This document shows, piece after piece, positions 32,660 through 45,036 of a stretch of DNA of 64,000 nucleotides. The notes beneath the pieces were generated by a model. That model saw only the letters and a program-made list of their open reading frames with translations, was not told the DNA's origin and made no database searches. The stretch covers positions 114,328,376 to 114,392,375 of the forward strand of contig NC_083342.1 in the NCBI RefSeq assembly GCF_019175385.1, in the 5' to 3' direction. Origin of the DNA: Lycium barbarum. Its lineage: Eukaryota > Streptophyta > Magnoliopsida > Solanales > Solanaceae. How positions within the stretch are numbered: the stretch's first letter is position 1; each line of letters opens with the position of its first letter. Position numbers and translations under genes: made by a program.

Positions 32660-34744
32660 AATACTTAAACCTCGTCATCTCACTAATTCTCTATGACAAT
32701 GTGGGATTCGTGCTCTTGTTTGAGACAATATATAGTATAGTAATCAGTAATCACCGTTGCGACGTCTGACTTTCTCCGTGGACTTAAGTTATGTATATAT
32801 TATACTGTAAAGATTTTATTATACGTTTAATCTCGATGGTTTGACCAATATGTGTACAAAGTCTTATGCGAGTCATGAGTAGTTCTTGAGCGTGTTGATA
32901 CAACACGCTGAACTTTTTTGAAAAATAAAGGTTCCCAGCTATAACACAGGTTGGACTTCCTCGTTAACTCTGACCAAGTACTTGAGAACACAATTACTAA
33001 TTCCAATTCTTATAGCGCTTTCTTTGATTGAACGTCATCCTCGGACATATAATCAAATCAATCAAGTCAACCAGGGAGGACCTAGTGTATTATTTACGAA
33101 TTCGTCCAATAACTTTTATTCAAATTTTATATATGCATGTGGTTAGAAAAATCTACTAAATTTAAGTGTTAAATAGACTCAAAAGCGAACTCATAAAATT
33201 CAAATCTTGTATCCAACTCTGGAGGCAATTAGCTACATTTGATCTACCATAGTCCTTGTCTATGGTTTTTTATTTTCATGGACGTGCTTATACCTCTTGC
33301 ATCATATAAATTAATGAGGGGTGTCACCTGTAGGAAAGTTTGATTTTGTCCACTTCGATTTTTAGAAGGCTTTTGGAAAAGCAATTTTAAGAATACTGCG
33401 GGGACAATACTTGTACCACCGGGATATGAAGAGAAATTGTATTGAAAAAATAGAAATAAATACAAAGATAGTAATGACAATTCAAAGCATCCTGTTGATG
33501 TTTTGTTTATTCGCTCCATATTTTCATGTTATTGGTTTGAAGAAAAACAAAAGACAGAAAGTTAAACATGGTATTGACATGACCTATCACATCAACCTAA
33601 TTAAGACACCTCATCTTCTTCTAATTTGAGTCGCCTTTTTTCGAATTAAGACATCTCACCTTCTTCTCATACTTGATTACTGTATGTCTTGCACACTTTG
33701 TCTACGAATTCTGGTTAAATAATTATATATACAAACAAGGAAGCTTTGCAGAAACGTACGGTCCAGTATGCTTGACAAAGAAATGGATCTTGGGTGAACT
33801 TCAAAAGATAGCTCATGAGGAGAGGATTGCCAAAGATCATATAAGAAGTCCATAAGGTCCATATCTTAACACGTATCAAATAGGACCCATCCCAATTCTT
33901 GTTACTTGATGCTAGGCCCCCATATTAAAAAAATTATCCACGCTTTAGATGTTCAGCCTTAGGTGTGAGGGGGTGGGGGTGGTGGTGGATAGTCTCTTTA
34001 TATGGTTGGACAATCCTCTCCTTAAGCTAGCTTTTATAGTTAAGTTAGGCTCAAGGTTCATATATAAACAATATTGTATTTCATCCGCATAGCCAATAAA
34101 AAAGATTGCAACCATGTAACCTAACAAAATATTGCTCAGATGCACAAAGCTCTATTTTTTCCAGCTTAGTTCTTCTTGAAATATCTCTAGGAGATATGCC
34201 ACTGTTACCCTACACTAGCCAAATGATAACAAAAAACGTTATATTCCTATTTTAGCATTTGGGTTAAGGACAGAGCAGTACATTTTCATGGGGGAGATAT
34301 ATCAGAAACAGAAATGGGGCAACAGCGCATGTTAACTCCCTCCCATTGCCATAGATGATGTGACATATATGCAAATATATCACATGGACAAATATGTGCC
34401 GACAACGCAAAACTCTATTTTGCACTTGGTACGGAAAAGTTTTAGCTTTCAAGAAATAGACTAATTTGTCTTGCATTTTGTTCACCACGAAAACACAAGA
34501 GATATATAATCATGGGTATCGCAAATTCGAATTAAGGATACGAAAATCCCACACTGCACGTAAAATTAGTTGCCTACTATTCTTATCTTATCCTCGCATG
34601 ATGATCACACTGAGCTTGGCTTTGTTAGGGTTGTATTCTTTACTAACCAACCAATAAATTAAAAAAAAAAAAAAAATCCGAGAGAATTTATTTTACAAGA
34701 AGCTTTTAGGCCTCGTAAATTAAGTAATGTTTTTATAATCTTTT

Positions 34745-35010
34745 TTTTTTTTTGCGCGGATTGCCCTTCATTTGGGTGGTCTTTAATTTTTGCCCTTCAA
34801 ATTGGTGGTCTTTAAAATTTTCCTTTCGCCTAATACCCCGAGATTGTGAATTCGAACCACAACTCAGTAAAAAAGGAAAAAATGCAAATTCTACCTACCC
34901 ATGTAAATTCTGTCTTAAGGCAGAAGGCAGAGTTTCGCAAGACTGAAGGGCAAAAGTTAAATACCACCCCAGTGAAGGGCAATCTTGCAAATTGCCCTTT
35001 TATAATTCCC
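34745..35010. mobile_element. Long-terminal-inverted-repeat MITE (GATTGCCCTTC family)
   Basis: The left arm GGATTGCCCTTCATTTGGGTGG is echoed in complement on the right by CCACCCCAGTGAAGGGCAATC. Inner GGTGGTCTTTAA motifs also mirror. A B-box-like GGTTCGAACC is in the middle of the unit 3 copy (50765-51050), which is fuller. It is present in both units, so it is older than the duplication. Confidence 0.6.
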
Positions 35011-35794
35011 CCACTAGCTAAATTAATATGTGATTTAAGTTATATTCACTGATAGTGTAAGGCCCAAGATACACATTTTGAGCTCAATTCTAACCTGTCT
35101 CAAGTCCAGTTTAATGTAATGTGTTTGGAAAAAAAAAGTAACTAATGCGGTAGGATTAGAATCCATATTCCCTTTAAGTAATATAAGTAGAAGCATTAAT
35201 GGCCTCAACACCATTTATGGAACAAATTTCAGCTTAAACTTAGGCCAGGAGTAGTCAAAGCTGGTTTCAGAAATGCACCAATGGAAATGCTAGCAACAAT
35301 GGCATTATCACGTTTAATTGAACAGAGAAACAATTGTTCACTGAACCCTAAAGAAAGGGAAACACCGGCTCAAGTGGTATAAACTTGGATTTAATTCTAG
35401 AATATAAGTCAGTTTCTGTTCAAAGAATACAGTGGAGTAAATAAAATTACAAACTCTTTCTTACCCTAATAATTGAGCGTAGCTCCAAGCAGAGGGAAAT
35501 TGGAAAAGACATCGGAAACTGAAAAATGCGGTATAGAAGAGCTCATTGGTCACACTTAAATTATAGAGATGTGACCACTGACCAGTCTGTCGAACAGAAG
35601 GCAAGATAAAAATCGTAGATCAACTGTACTGCTGCTTTCCTTTTAAATAACTTATAATAGTGAAGTTACTGCTAATTAATGAGAAATAATAACATTAAAG
35701 CTTACTTACTAGGTGGTTATTTTCAATCCACAAGTAAAGTGGATAAAGAGAAGTATTACTTTGAAAGTACATATGTCACAAGCCATTACATTTA

Positions 35795-36222
35795 GGGTCG
35801 TTTGCTACAAGAGATAAGGATAAATAATCCCGGGATTATATTTGAGATGAATTTATCCCACGTTTGGTTGGAATAAAATGGTGGTATGACTAATCCTGGG
35901 ATTAGTTATCCCGGGAATGTAATGTTATTTTATCTCTATGGAAGGGTGGAATAACTAATCCCCGGATAAGTTATCCTGGAATAACTTGTTTCAAGGGTCG
36001 TTTGGTTCAAGAGATAAGGATAAATAATCCTGGGATTATATTTGAGATGAATTTATCCCACGTTTAATTGGGATAAAATGGTGGTAAAACTAATCCCGAG
36101 ATTAGTTATCCAGGGATTGTAGTGTTATTTTATCCCTGTGGGAGGGTGGAATAACTAATCCCAAAATAACTAATTCCCGGATAAGTTATCCTGGAATAAC
36201 TTGTTTCCAACCAAACGACCCC
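35795..36222. mobile_element. Dimeric Tourist-like MITE, present only in unit 2
   Basis: Two near-repeats stand head to tail: 35795-35994 and 35995-36222, each starting GGGTCGTTTG. The far end is CCAAACGACCCC. TTA duplications lie at 35792-35794 and 36223-36225. Unit 3 shows the empty site GACATTTATTCTC at about 51898. Confidence 0.92.
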
Positions 36223-36490
36223 TTATTCTCTTAAAAAGGTTAAAGTATGTATGAAGAACAAAAGATATACTGAACTACTAATATCTAATGGATTGTGATT
36301 AAACTAATGTTTTTAACTTACAATGCAAAGAGATATGAAGTTGTATAAATCATAAAGCTGTTGAAGTACGAAGTACGTAACTACTTGAAACGAAAAGCTT
36401 TATTAATGCACCAACAAAATTTTATACACATATATATACGTCGGTAGGCGTAGGGGTGTATGCAGCGAAAGACGATGGCATAAACAGACC

Positions 36491-36835
36491 ATGATATACC
36501 GCAAGTTGCCATTCAGTGGTGCATTGATAATGACAGGGATAAATTCATCTTGGAACTGGATTAATTCTATGATTGTGGTTAATATGTTAAAGGGCAATAT
36601 TTCACCTCCTTGGATGCTAGAACACAGTATTATGAAAATGAGAAGAAACCTGGAATCAAAACAGTGTATCATTCAGCACTGTTTCAGAGAAGCTAATCAA
36701 GTTGCAGATGCTCTTGGCAAACATGGTGCTATTACTCCACTTGATCAAGCTACTACCATTTATATATCACAGTATCCAAAGCCTTCCTATACAGCCTATT
36801 GGTCCTATCAGAATGGATTCTTTTGGCATACTTAG
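36491..36835 (+). pseudogene. RNase H-like (RVT_3) fragment, unit 2 copy
   Basis: The 114-codon ORF contains SSWNWINSMIVVNMLKGN (strand with an Asp-poor, diverged first motif) and IIQHCFREANQVADALGKHG, the C-terminal motif of RNase H-like domains from plant retroelements. It is open, but short and without RT. It also occurs in unit 3 (52200-52473). It is probably a LINE 3' relic carried by the duplication. Confidence 0.65.
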
Positions 36836-36856
36836 TTTCAGAATTAGACTGGCCAA

Positions 36857-37044
36857 CTGTGACGGAATTAGGATTTTTACTAAGGGGGCCAAAATATAAA
36901 AAAGTAAATATACGACGAAATTAAGGAGGTTCAACACATACTATATATACATAAAAACGTTCTTTTTATGTATTTAAATAGTGTAATTTTTCGGCGAAGG
37001 GGTGTCGATTCGACACCCCTTGGATGCATGTAGCTCCGCCACTG
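36857..37044. mobile_element. hAT-type MITE, present only in unit 2
   Basis: The ends are CTGTGACGGAATTAGG and, in complement, CAGTGGCGGAGCTACATG. The 8-bp duplication CTGGCCAA lies at 36849-36856 and 37045-37052. Unit 3 has the empty site GACTGGCCAAGAGG at about 52527. Confidence 0.93.
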
Positions 37045-39736
37045 CTGGCCAAGAGGAACTAACACCATCACCTCAAATGGTTAATATGATGGCACAACAT
37101 CTGATCTGGGAACTTCAGTCCCATCTATTGTTATATAATGCTATTTGTGTAATTAGTTTAAATGTAGGACCCAACCTTCATAGTTGCAAGGTAAACACTT
37201 ATTATGACTTTTGTGAGCCAAGCTTTTGTAAAGGAATTTGCTTGATAAATTCTAACATAGGTGTAAGGTGCTATTTCCCACTCCTACATGTTTTTACACA
37301 TTGAATTCTAATATACAAGATAGGGGACATTGCCAAACACCCCAGCACCAACCTTAACCTGAGGTGAATCTGGCTTAAAATAAAAAATAAAAAAGAAGTT
37401 ATTATTATTGTTAGCGTCTATAAATGCGAGAGAAAAAGTTCAACATAATCATTATAATTTGAACAGAAAAAAGATAATTTTATAAAAAAAAATTGTATTT
37501 TCATTTTAAATTTGTTAAGTGTAAAAATGAAGGTTTTATTACGTATAAAAATAAAGATCTTTATAAAATTTGACATAAATTTTAATAGTCCCATGCTGTT
37601 TAATATATTTGCTGTTTTAACCCAAATAAAAAAGATTAATACCATTTATTTTAGCTTTAATCTCATCTGTCCATTAGGAAAAAAAAAAAAAGGCATAGTA
37701 GTGGTAATACTTATGTATTTGATTGGGTTTCTAAAATTGAACAGTAAAGTCTTGCTCAAAATTGGTCCCCCACAATCACAAAATCTTAGCACAAAATCAG
37801 GAAAATAACATGCCAAAAGTAAGTGGACCCAAACAGGCCGTAACCACAGGGGGACGCTATACTTAGTGGATGGTGGTGACAGGTGTCGGCACGCCAGCTT
37901 TATTTTAAATAAGCTCGTTTATTACAATAGTTTAGTGTACTATACATCCTTTATACAGTAACCAAAAACACTTTATTTCTATAAATTAAGAAAACAATCA
38001 TCTCGAGAAGCCATCATGCTTGCTAGCCAGTGCATTTGTGTCTATGTGTTTTTTAGTAATATTTGTTTTAATTTTAATTTCTCTTTCCGGGACCAGTCGA
38101 TTATATTAATTGTCCAAAATTAGGGGAGTGTTTGACTAATTTAATTCCTTTTAAGGGAGGATTGCAAATATTCCGTGTGCGTACCCTTTTTGGAAACTTA
38201 TCACCTTCAATAGGCTGGTGAAAACTTTTGAAAGATTATTTTACCCTCTTTTTCTTTAACTCCTACGTTTTCTTCTTTCGTCGAATGAAAAATTGAAATT
38301 CTTGAGGAATAAAGTGTAAGCACCCATTTGTCCATACTCCATAAAAAAAATTCACTTCTTTCGGAACAAATTTTAAAATAACGTGTAGTTATGCATTGGA
38401 TTGGATTTTTTATTTTTTTTTTGAAGAAAAAAATATTAAAGACGAGTTTCAAATTTAAAACCAATTTTCAAGTGAATTTTATTTTTCCATGCACAAAATT
38501 TCAACATTTTTCAAGTTAAATGAATATCGGAACACAACTTGATTTCCAACTACCTTTCTTAACTTCTTTTTTTCAAATTTTTTATCAAATACCTTGTTTT
38601 TTTAGGGAAAGTAAATAGAGCGGGTTAATAGATTCAGGATGTGTTTGGTACGAAGAAAAATATTTTTCAGGAAAAATATTTTTTGACAAAATAAGTGGGT
38701 TTCTTATTTACTTTCTGGTGTTAAGTAAATAAGCAAAAAATATTAGCATTTTTATATAATCTAGCGAGCACTATTGAGGTTTACATGGGGCCTAGAGGTG
38801 TGAGGATGGTGGGAATGGCTCGAAGTTGTGATGGGTATTAAATAATAAATGTGAAATGCCACTTATGAAATTTATTTTCCCTAATTCTACTAGAGAAATC
38901 ATTTTCTTCTTTTGTAAGGAACTTTTTTGTCTGAGAGAAAAGGTTTTTTCAAAACTTTTGACCAATCAAACGTAAAAAATTGAAAAGCATTCTCCTTCAT
39001 AAGTTTTTTTTATTATTTTCTTTTTGGAACCTCCAGGGAAACCCGTAGCCGCTAGCCTTCACGTGCGCATTGGGTAACCTGTTCACTTTGTAATAGCTCG
39101 TAAGTCATACAAGAGATGTAAACCGCACTAGGCAAGCCCGATGCGAGGAGCTCTAGCTGAGAAAACTGCTGGTGAGGGGAATCAATCTCAAGTCTCCCAT
39201 ATGAGCTGAGGCGGATCTAGGATTTGAAGGTGGCGGGTGCCGCAATTTTCTTCATTGTACATCTTGTTAGGACGTGTATTTAGGTCGGGTCCATCTCTTT
39301 TTAGTTAATTCAGGTCAACTTAATAGGCTTTTTTTATTTGCAAATTTGAAAATTACATCTCAAAAATTAAAAAACGAACATAATTAGCATCTTAAACAAT
39401 GAATCACACCCATTAACAACAGAAGTAAAATTCACGTTTTCAGCAAGGGACTTGCATCTCTTATGTATATTAAAAAACGAATTTGCACAAGTAAAATAAC
39501 ATCTTCAATAAGGGGACACCAATCAAAATAAGAAAAAAAAATAGAAAAACTCTTTAATAGGTAAATACATCCCATAAGTAAATGTAGAATTAGTTAAACT
39601 ACAAGTTCTCAAAAATAAATCATAAATTTTATGTTTTTTCTAAGCAGTGCTTACGAAATTTCCATCACAATTTAAGTAGTAAAGCAATTTAAATTGAATT
39701 TAACAATTATAGAATAGCATAAATTTTTATAATACA

Positions 39737-39949
39737 CTCCCTCCGTCCATTTTTATTTGTCCATCATACTAAAAAAATATGTCCACTTTTACTTGTAAGT
39801 TATATAGTTTGAAAAACCAAGACATAATTTACAATTTTATACCTGTTTTATCCTTATTATTAAGTACCCCAATTCATTTCTCATTTTATTTATTACTTAT
39901 TAAGAGTATCCCAAGTCAAATATAGACAAGTAAATATGAACGGAGGGAG
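39737..39949. mobile_element. Stowaway-like MITE nested in the hAT element
   Basis: It has CTCCCTCCGTCCATTTTTATTT at the left and AAATATGAACGGAGGGAG at the right, with TA after the right end. Confidence 0.8.
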
Positions 39950-40277
39950 TAATAAACAAAAAAAAAAGAATTTTGATGTCAATCCAAAATTCGCATTGAG
40001 AGCCAAGTTTTTCAATTTAAATATTTAGAGATTTGAGATTAAGAGAAATACTTAATTTAAGAGATTTTGAAGTTTCTATTTGTGTGTTCTCGCTAGAGAT
40101 CACAGATAAAATAATAGAAAAGAGGAAAGACAATATAAATAACAAAAAGATAAATAGAAAATTGGGAGAGTCGAAAAGGGAATTATTGGTACAAAGGAAG
40201 TAAAAAAACACAAAGAAAAACGAGAGTCGGAAAATGTTCAAGATAGATTCAAACTTGTGTCTACCAGCCGTGGCACC

Positions 40278-40474
40278 CAGGGGCCGATCTAGCCTATTAA
40301 GTGGGGGTTCAATTGAACTGCCAACTTTCAACACAGAGTATAAATTTATGTGTAAAAAATTATTAAAATTGTATATATAGTAGGTATGAACCCATAACTT
40401 TTAAAATATAATGAGTTCAATACTAAAATTCTTAAGATTGAACCCACAGAATCTAAATTCCGCATCTGCCTCTG
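40278..40474. mobile_element. hAT MITE nested in the hAT element
   Basis: The ends are CAGGGGCCGATCTAG and, in complement, CAGAGGCAGATGCGGA. The perfect 8-bp duplication GTGGCACC lies at 40270-40277 and 40475-40482. Confidence 0.93.
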
Positions 40475-41012
40475 GTGGCACCTTTATCTAATTTACGACT
40501 GGAGGCGGCAGGATCAAATATTTAACCTAATTTAAAAAAATTACAACATAAGTATATAAAAAATTTATTAATCTAGGAGGTGCCGTGCCACCCCCTCCGC
40601 CCCTGCATATGGGACACCCCTCACCCAACCAACTCAGCCAACCCTTGGGATGCCTTCATAAGCATTGCCACGTAACATTCTTATATTATTATACATTGCA
40701 TAAAAAAAATTGTATTACACATAATTTTTGCATAATTGGAAAGTGCATCAAAAGGGACTTAATGCGCAAATAGGCAGGGACGAAGGCAGAGGGCGTGTGC
40801 AAAAGGCTTCAATATTAATTGATTGAATATAGCAAAATTATACTATATAAAAGAGCAACAATATATTTTTATATATATAAGTTATTGAATATCCTTATGA
40901 TAAGATATTTTAACAAATATAAGTATCCTCACCCAAAAAACTCTGAGGAGAAAAATGAAGGTAACGTGGAGGATTTAGTGACAAAAACACAGAAATATCT
41001 TCTCAAAGCATA

Positions 41013-41307
41013 GGGGTCGTTTGGCGGAGTGTATAAGAATAGTACTGAATGTATGCTGAAATATTTTTATTCACTGTTTCGTTTGGTGTATTAAGGGCAT
41101 TTCTGTCTTTAACCATGCTTATTCATGTATTAATAATTCTTATATTGCTAATATCGTTATTTGTTATTAATAAGACTAGTACTGAATAGAGTATTAATAC
41201 ATGTATTAGATATATATAGGTTGAGACTATATCAAATAAACAACTATAATAATACCAAAGTTACTACATGTATTATTTTTCCATTATTACATTCTACCAA
41301 ATGACCC
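41013..41307. mobile_element. Harbinger-type MITE at the unit 2/3 boundary
   Basis: The ends are GGGGTCGTTTGG and CCAAATGACCC, flanked by ATAG/ATA. The internal sequence GTATTAATACATGTATTAG recurs. The same MITE at the unit 1/2 boundary is truncated on its right side and split by the solo LTR. Confidence 0.75.
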
Positions 41308-41854
41308 ATAGTGATTTGTGATAATCGTACAAGTAGTGCATCTTCCGAAAAGATTCTCAACGTGTGTTTTAAAGGAAACAACCCTAGAGTATGGTCTTCC
41401 TAAGCGAGACAGTCTTAGCTTTGAAGTTTGCATAACATATTTACCACTTTAAACAAATCAAGAAACTCAGATTTATTCTGACTTTGTCAGTTAAGCACCC
41501 CCTCAGTTTATTAACTTTATCAGTTGATTGTGCTTTATTATAATCAAGTTCATGGGAAACAATGACGATTATGACAGTACCTTTTTAACTCTAAACGGAG
41601 AATATCTAAGTTGGTGGTCGGATAATATTTGCTTGAAATTGAAATGAAGTATTTGAAAGTGGAATAAAACACTTAAAAGATTATTTATGAATGAAAGAAT
41701 CATTATTCACCTTAAATAATACTCCATTTTTCTTGTTAGATGTTTGAACCAACTTGTGCGCAGTGACACTATCTACTATGCCTTTTTTCATCAGCACAAA
41801 GATTATGTCACTCTACCCATCAAAATTTGAGTACTAAGTATGTTTATCACCACA

Positions 41855-43583
41855 CTAGCAAACTATGCCCGTGCGATGCACGGGGTCAAACATGACTAAT
41901 TTGATTACTTAATTTAATTAGTCTTTATGATTTGTATATTTTGCAAAGGATATTGCGATTCTCCTTAGTGAGTCTTTATTTTTTTTCTCTTATTTTTCCT
42001 CTTAATTTCTCAATTGTTGCTAAAATTTGTCTTATTTTGGTTATCTTCGTCTCTTTTTATATTTAGTAAGTTTTCAATTCAAATATCCTACATGTCAAGT
42101 TTATAATCACAAGATTCAAATGATATTTTATTATATTATACACATTTTTAATTTAGAACCACAAGATTCAAAAGTCTATCTTTATTTCTTAAACTCCGTG
42201 TCTAGTCAAACATAGACACTTAAATTGAGATAGAGGGAGTATATGCCAAATGAAGGAAATGAAAGGACAATTGAGACACTGCGGACATGTGGGTACTTAA
42301 AAAGTAAACACACAAGAGGTAGTATTAATGTTCAACTTCTAAAATGAATACATGTTAGTCCCGGCTTACAGTACAATTTCAGTTGCTTTTTGTACAACTT
42401 ATTATTGTTGTGTTCGTCCACCTTGGGCTTTTATATAGAATATAAGAAAAATATAGAATAGAAAAATAGACATATATTTTTAGTAATGTGACCAAGTAAT
42501 ATGGGATGAAGAGAGTAATTCGTTTATTAATTCTTAAAGAACGTGAAAAGTCAAGTGTAGTAATGTGACCAAGTAATATGGGACGAAGGGAGAACTTCGT
42601 TTATTAATTCTTAAAGAACGTGAAAAGTCAAGTAATATGGGATGGAGGGAGTACTTTATTTATTAAATCTTAAAGAACGTGAAAAGTCAAAATTGAACAA
42701 GTAAAAGTACACGGAGGAAATAAATATGTGTCGGAGAATTAAAATTGAAGTGCTCAAATGTATACATGAGAAGAGAATAAATATTCAGCAAGGACATAAA
42801 AAGTCAAAAGTGAACAAGTAAAAGTGCACAGAGGAAATAAATGTGTCGGAGAATTAAAATTGAAGTGCATACACGTAATGAGAAGAGAATAAATGTTCAG
42901 TACTATGAAATATGTCCATGTAGGATTTATTAATTCTTAAAGAATGTGAAAAGTCAAAAATGAACAAGTAAAAGTGCATGGAGGAAATAAATTTATGTAG
43001 GAGAATTAAAATTGAACTGCATACGTCTGTACATGAGAAGAGAATAAATATTCAGCAAGAACGTAAAAAGTCAAAAGTGAACAAGTAAAAGTGCATAGAG
43101 AAAATAATGTGTCGGAGAATTAAAATTGAAGTGCATACATCTGTACATGAGAAGGGAATAAATATTAAGTACTATGACATATGTCCACGTGGGATAAAAA
43201 AGTAGTTGGTTAAAGTGTACAAGTTATATAACTTTTGGTACAAGCATTCATTGCGTGCACAATTTATAAAGCTTTTGGTACAAGCAGTCAATGCTGTGTT
43301 GGTCCCTCTTCCACACTTAAGGTCAAAAGTGAACAAGTAAAAGTGCACGGAAGAAATAAATGTGTCGGAGAATTAAAATTGAAGTACATACGTCTATACA
43401 TGAGAAGAGAATAAATATTAAGTACTATAGCATATGTCCACGTGAGATAAAAAAGTAGTTGGTTAAAATGTACAAATTATATATCTTTTGATACAAACAT
43501 TCATTGCGTGTACAATTTATAAAGCTTTTGGTACAAACAGTCAATGCTGTGTTGGTCCCTCGTCCACACTTACATATAATAGA
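41855..43583 (-). mobile_element. Probable non-autonomous Helitron with internal tandem repeats
   Basis: On the minus strand the 3' end shows the hairpin CCCGTGCATCGCACGGG (41867-41884), then about 10 bases, then CTAG and T at 41855-41854, the Helitron signature (hairpin plus CTRR). The proposed 5' end is TC at 43583. Unit 2 gives the empty site ATCACCACAAGTGTTTG at 28470. The inside holds a 77-bp tandem repeat (from 42481) and about five imperfect copies of a GAGAATTAAAATTGAAGTGCAT repeat (42735-43380). The A-T host rule is not strictly met at the 5' side. Confidence 0.6.
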
Positions 43584-44215
43584 AAAGTGTTTGAAGTAGA
43601 TCCCATGAATTCTACGCCATTTAATTTATTAATACCACTAAGCCACACTGGTAAATGTATTTCACTTTAAATATTCATCAAACAAGTTTATCAATATTTC
43701 ACAGGTACTTGCAAAATATAGATAACCAAAGTAGTATTTGCAAATAGTATAGATAAAATGAGGAGGCATATATATATAGCTTCAACTTCAACCTTTTTTC
43801 TTCTTTTGATAAGTAGTGATAATATTTGAGACAATTAGAACCTTTGTCCTAATTAACATATCAACATTGTTACCGGTTTAATTACAGCTTGAGTACGTGA
43901 ACTTGACTTGTATTGAAACTTAATTATCTGTTGTGGTCATTTAAAAATCTTTTAACCAGGGTTAACTTGCTAGATGGACAGTATCAGGCCCTTCACAAAT
44001 TACCTTGCTAGCTTTGGTTATCAATATATAGTGCTTAGAAAGGATGTCTTCTTTAATTAGATCACAAGAGAAGTCATTAGATGAGATATGTTGCAATCTG
44101 CAAGATAAGATCACACTCCAGGACTATATCTTCTGTCCCTAAACAAACTCAATCTAGACGGTACCCCGTTGAATTAAAGATAAGTCAAGTGTGTTGACAT
44201 CAAAATACAATATTT

Positions 44216-44248
44216 GATGTGTGTGTGTGTGGGGGGGGGGGGGGGGGG
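44216..44248. repeat. (GT)n poly-G at the lost-exon junction of unit 3
   Basis: A GTGTGTGTGTGTGT run is followed by 18 G (44231-44248), in the same position relative to the flanks as 29101-29154 in unit 2. Confidence 0.9.
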
Positions 44249-44762
44249 TTGATTATGAGAGCCAAAAGATGAAAGGGTAACTGAGATAGGTGCAAGTTTT
44301 CATTGATTCTCAGCCCAATCAGCCAAAAATTTCCTTATTCAGGTATGACTCTCTCCCTATCAGCCTATCTCCCTAGTCTAGTCCCGTTACCCCCTCTGCG
44401 GAAAAAGTGTAAAAATAAAAATAACAGTTAATAAAATAAGTAAATAAACCTTTGTGTGTGTACTATTTTGGTGACATCATTACTAATGGAAAGGTCAAAA
44501 TTGCCTCTCAAAAAAAGTATTCGACGCATGTCGGCAAACTGGCCCAACCTCTATGTCCTTCAAAACTGTCGGACCTCCACGTCTATTTTTAAAATTGGAA
44601 AGGATCAAAATTGTCTCTTAACTATTGAAATTAGAATAATTATGTCCTTCATTTGATTCTGATCCCTCTCACTATTAGCCAACTAATCGAATAGTCAAGC
44701 CCTTTTTTTTTTTTTGACTAACTCTTTTTAATATTTTGAAGTATTACCTGTATCGACTTATA

Positions 44763-44992
44763 CTACTCCTTCTGTCCCAATTTTGAAAGTCAATTTAATT
44801 AAACTTTGAAGTTAAATCGGATTAGATTAACATTAAAACTTATATATTTGAAAACTGTATGAAAAGTACTATAAATTGTCACTTTTCTTATATCAATTTG
44901 ATAAAAAAAATACATCTTACAATGATGGTCAAAGTTCACACAATTTGAATCACGGGAAGCGAAAAGTGTCACATAAATCGGGACAGAAGGAG
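44763..44992. mobile_element. Stowaway-like MITE, unit 3 copy
   Basis: It is the counterpart of 30031-30294, with CTACTCCTTCTGTCCC and GGGACAGAAGGAG ends, somewhat shortened at the left. Confidence 0.75.
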
Positions 44993-45036
44993 TATTACTT
45001 TTCATATAATTTCCAAATTAAATATATAATTTTATT

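Larger units (their letters stand above)
39206..40605. mobile_element. hAT-like non-autonomous element (1.4 kb), unit 2 only
   Basis: The ends are CTGAGGCGGATC and, in complement, CAGGGGCGGAGG. The 8-bp duplication CATATGAG/CATATGGG (39198-39205 and 40606-40613) has one mismatch. Unit 1 lacks it at 25288. It has no long ORF. It contains a nested Stowaway-like MITE (39737-39949) and a nested hAT MITE (40278-40474). Confidence 0.85.
39004..40653 (-). mobile_element. TS-like SINE, unit 2 copy, split by a hAT element
   Basis: It carries the same SINE body as 25099-25329, with CTTCATAAG duplications. It is interrupted from 39206 to 40613 by a 1.4-kb hAT insertion and its target-site duplication. 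Confidence 0.8.
27735..41012. repeat. Tandem segmental unit 2 (exon-less copy of the MADS 5' region)
   Basis: It aligns to unit 3 over nearly its whole length, and stretches compared by eye are about nine-tenths or more alike. It aligns to unit 1 in the flanks of exon 1 and again from 37440 (the counterpart of 23360). The MADS exon is absent: after AAAATACAATCTTTGAAATG (29090) there is a (GT)/(GA) microsatellite and poly-G, then the shared promoter block. Its content from 30800 to 37440 has no clear counterpart in unit 1. No intact host gene is present. The stretches 32550-34740 and 35050-35790 hold no recognised feature other than duplication to 48300-50765 and 51060-51895. Confidence 0.85.

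Noticed and set aside
33673..33855. 60-codon ORF in unit 2 with plausible composition
   Set aside because: It is not conserved as a frame in unit 3 (49440-49600), where deletions interrupt it.
42481..43400. Regular repeats considered as a CRISPR-like or satellite array
   Set aside because: Repeats are imperfect, units differ in length, there are no unique spacers, and the whole lies between Helitron-like ends.
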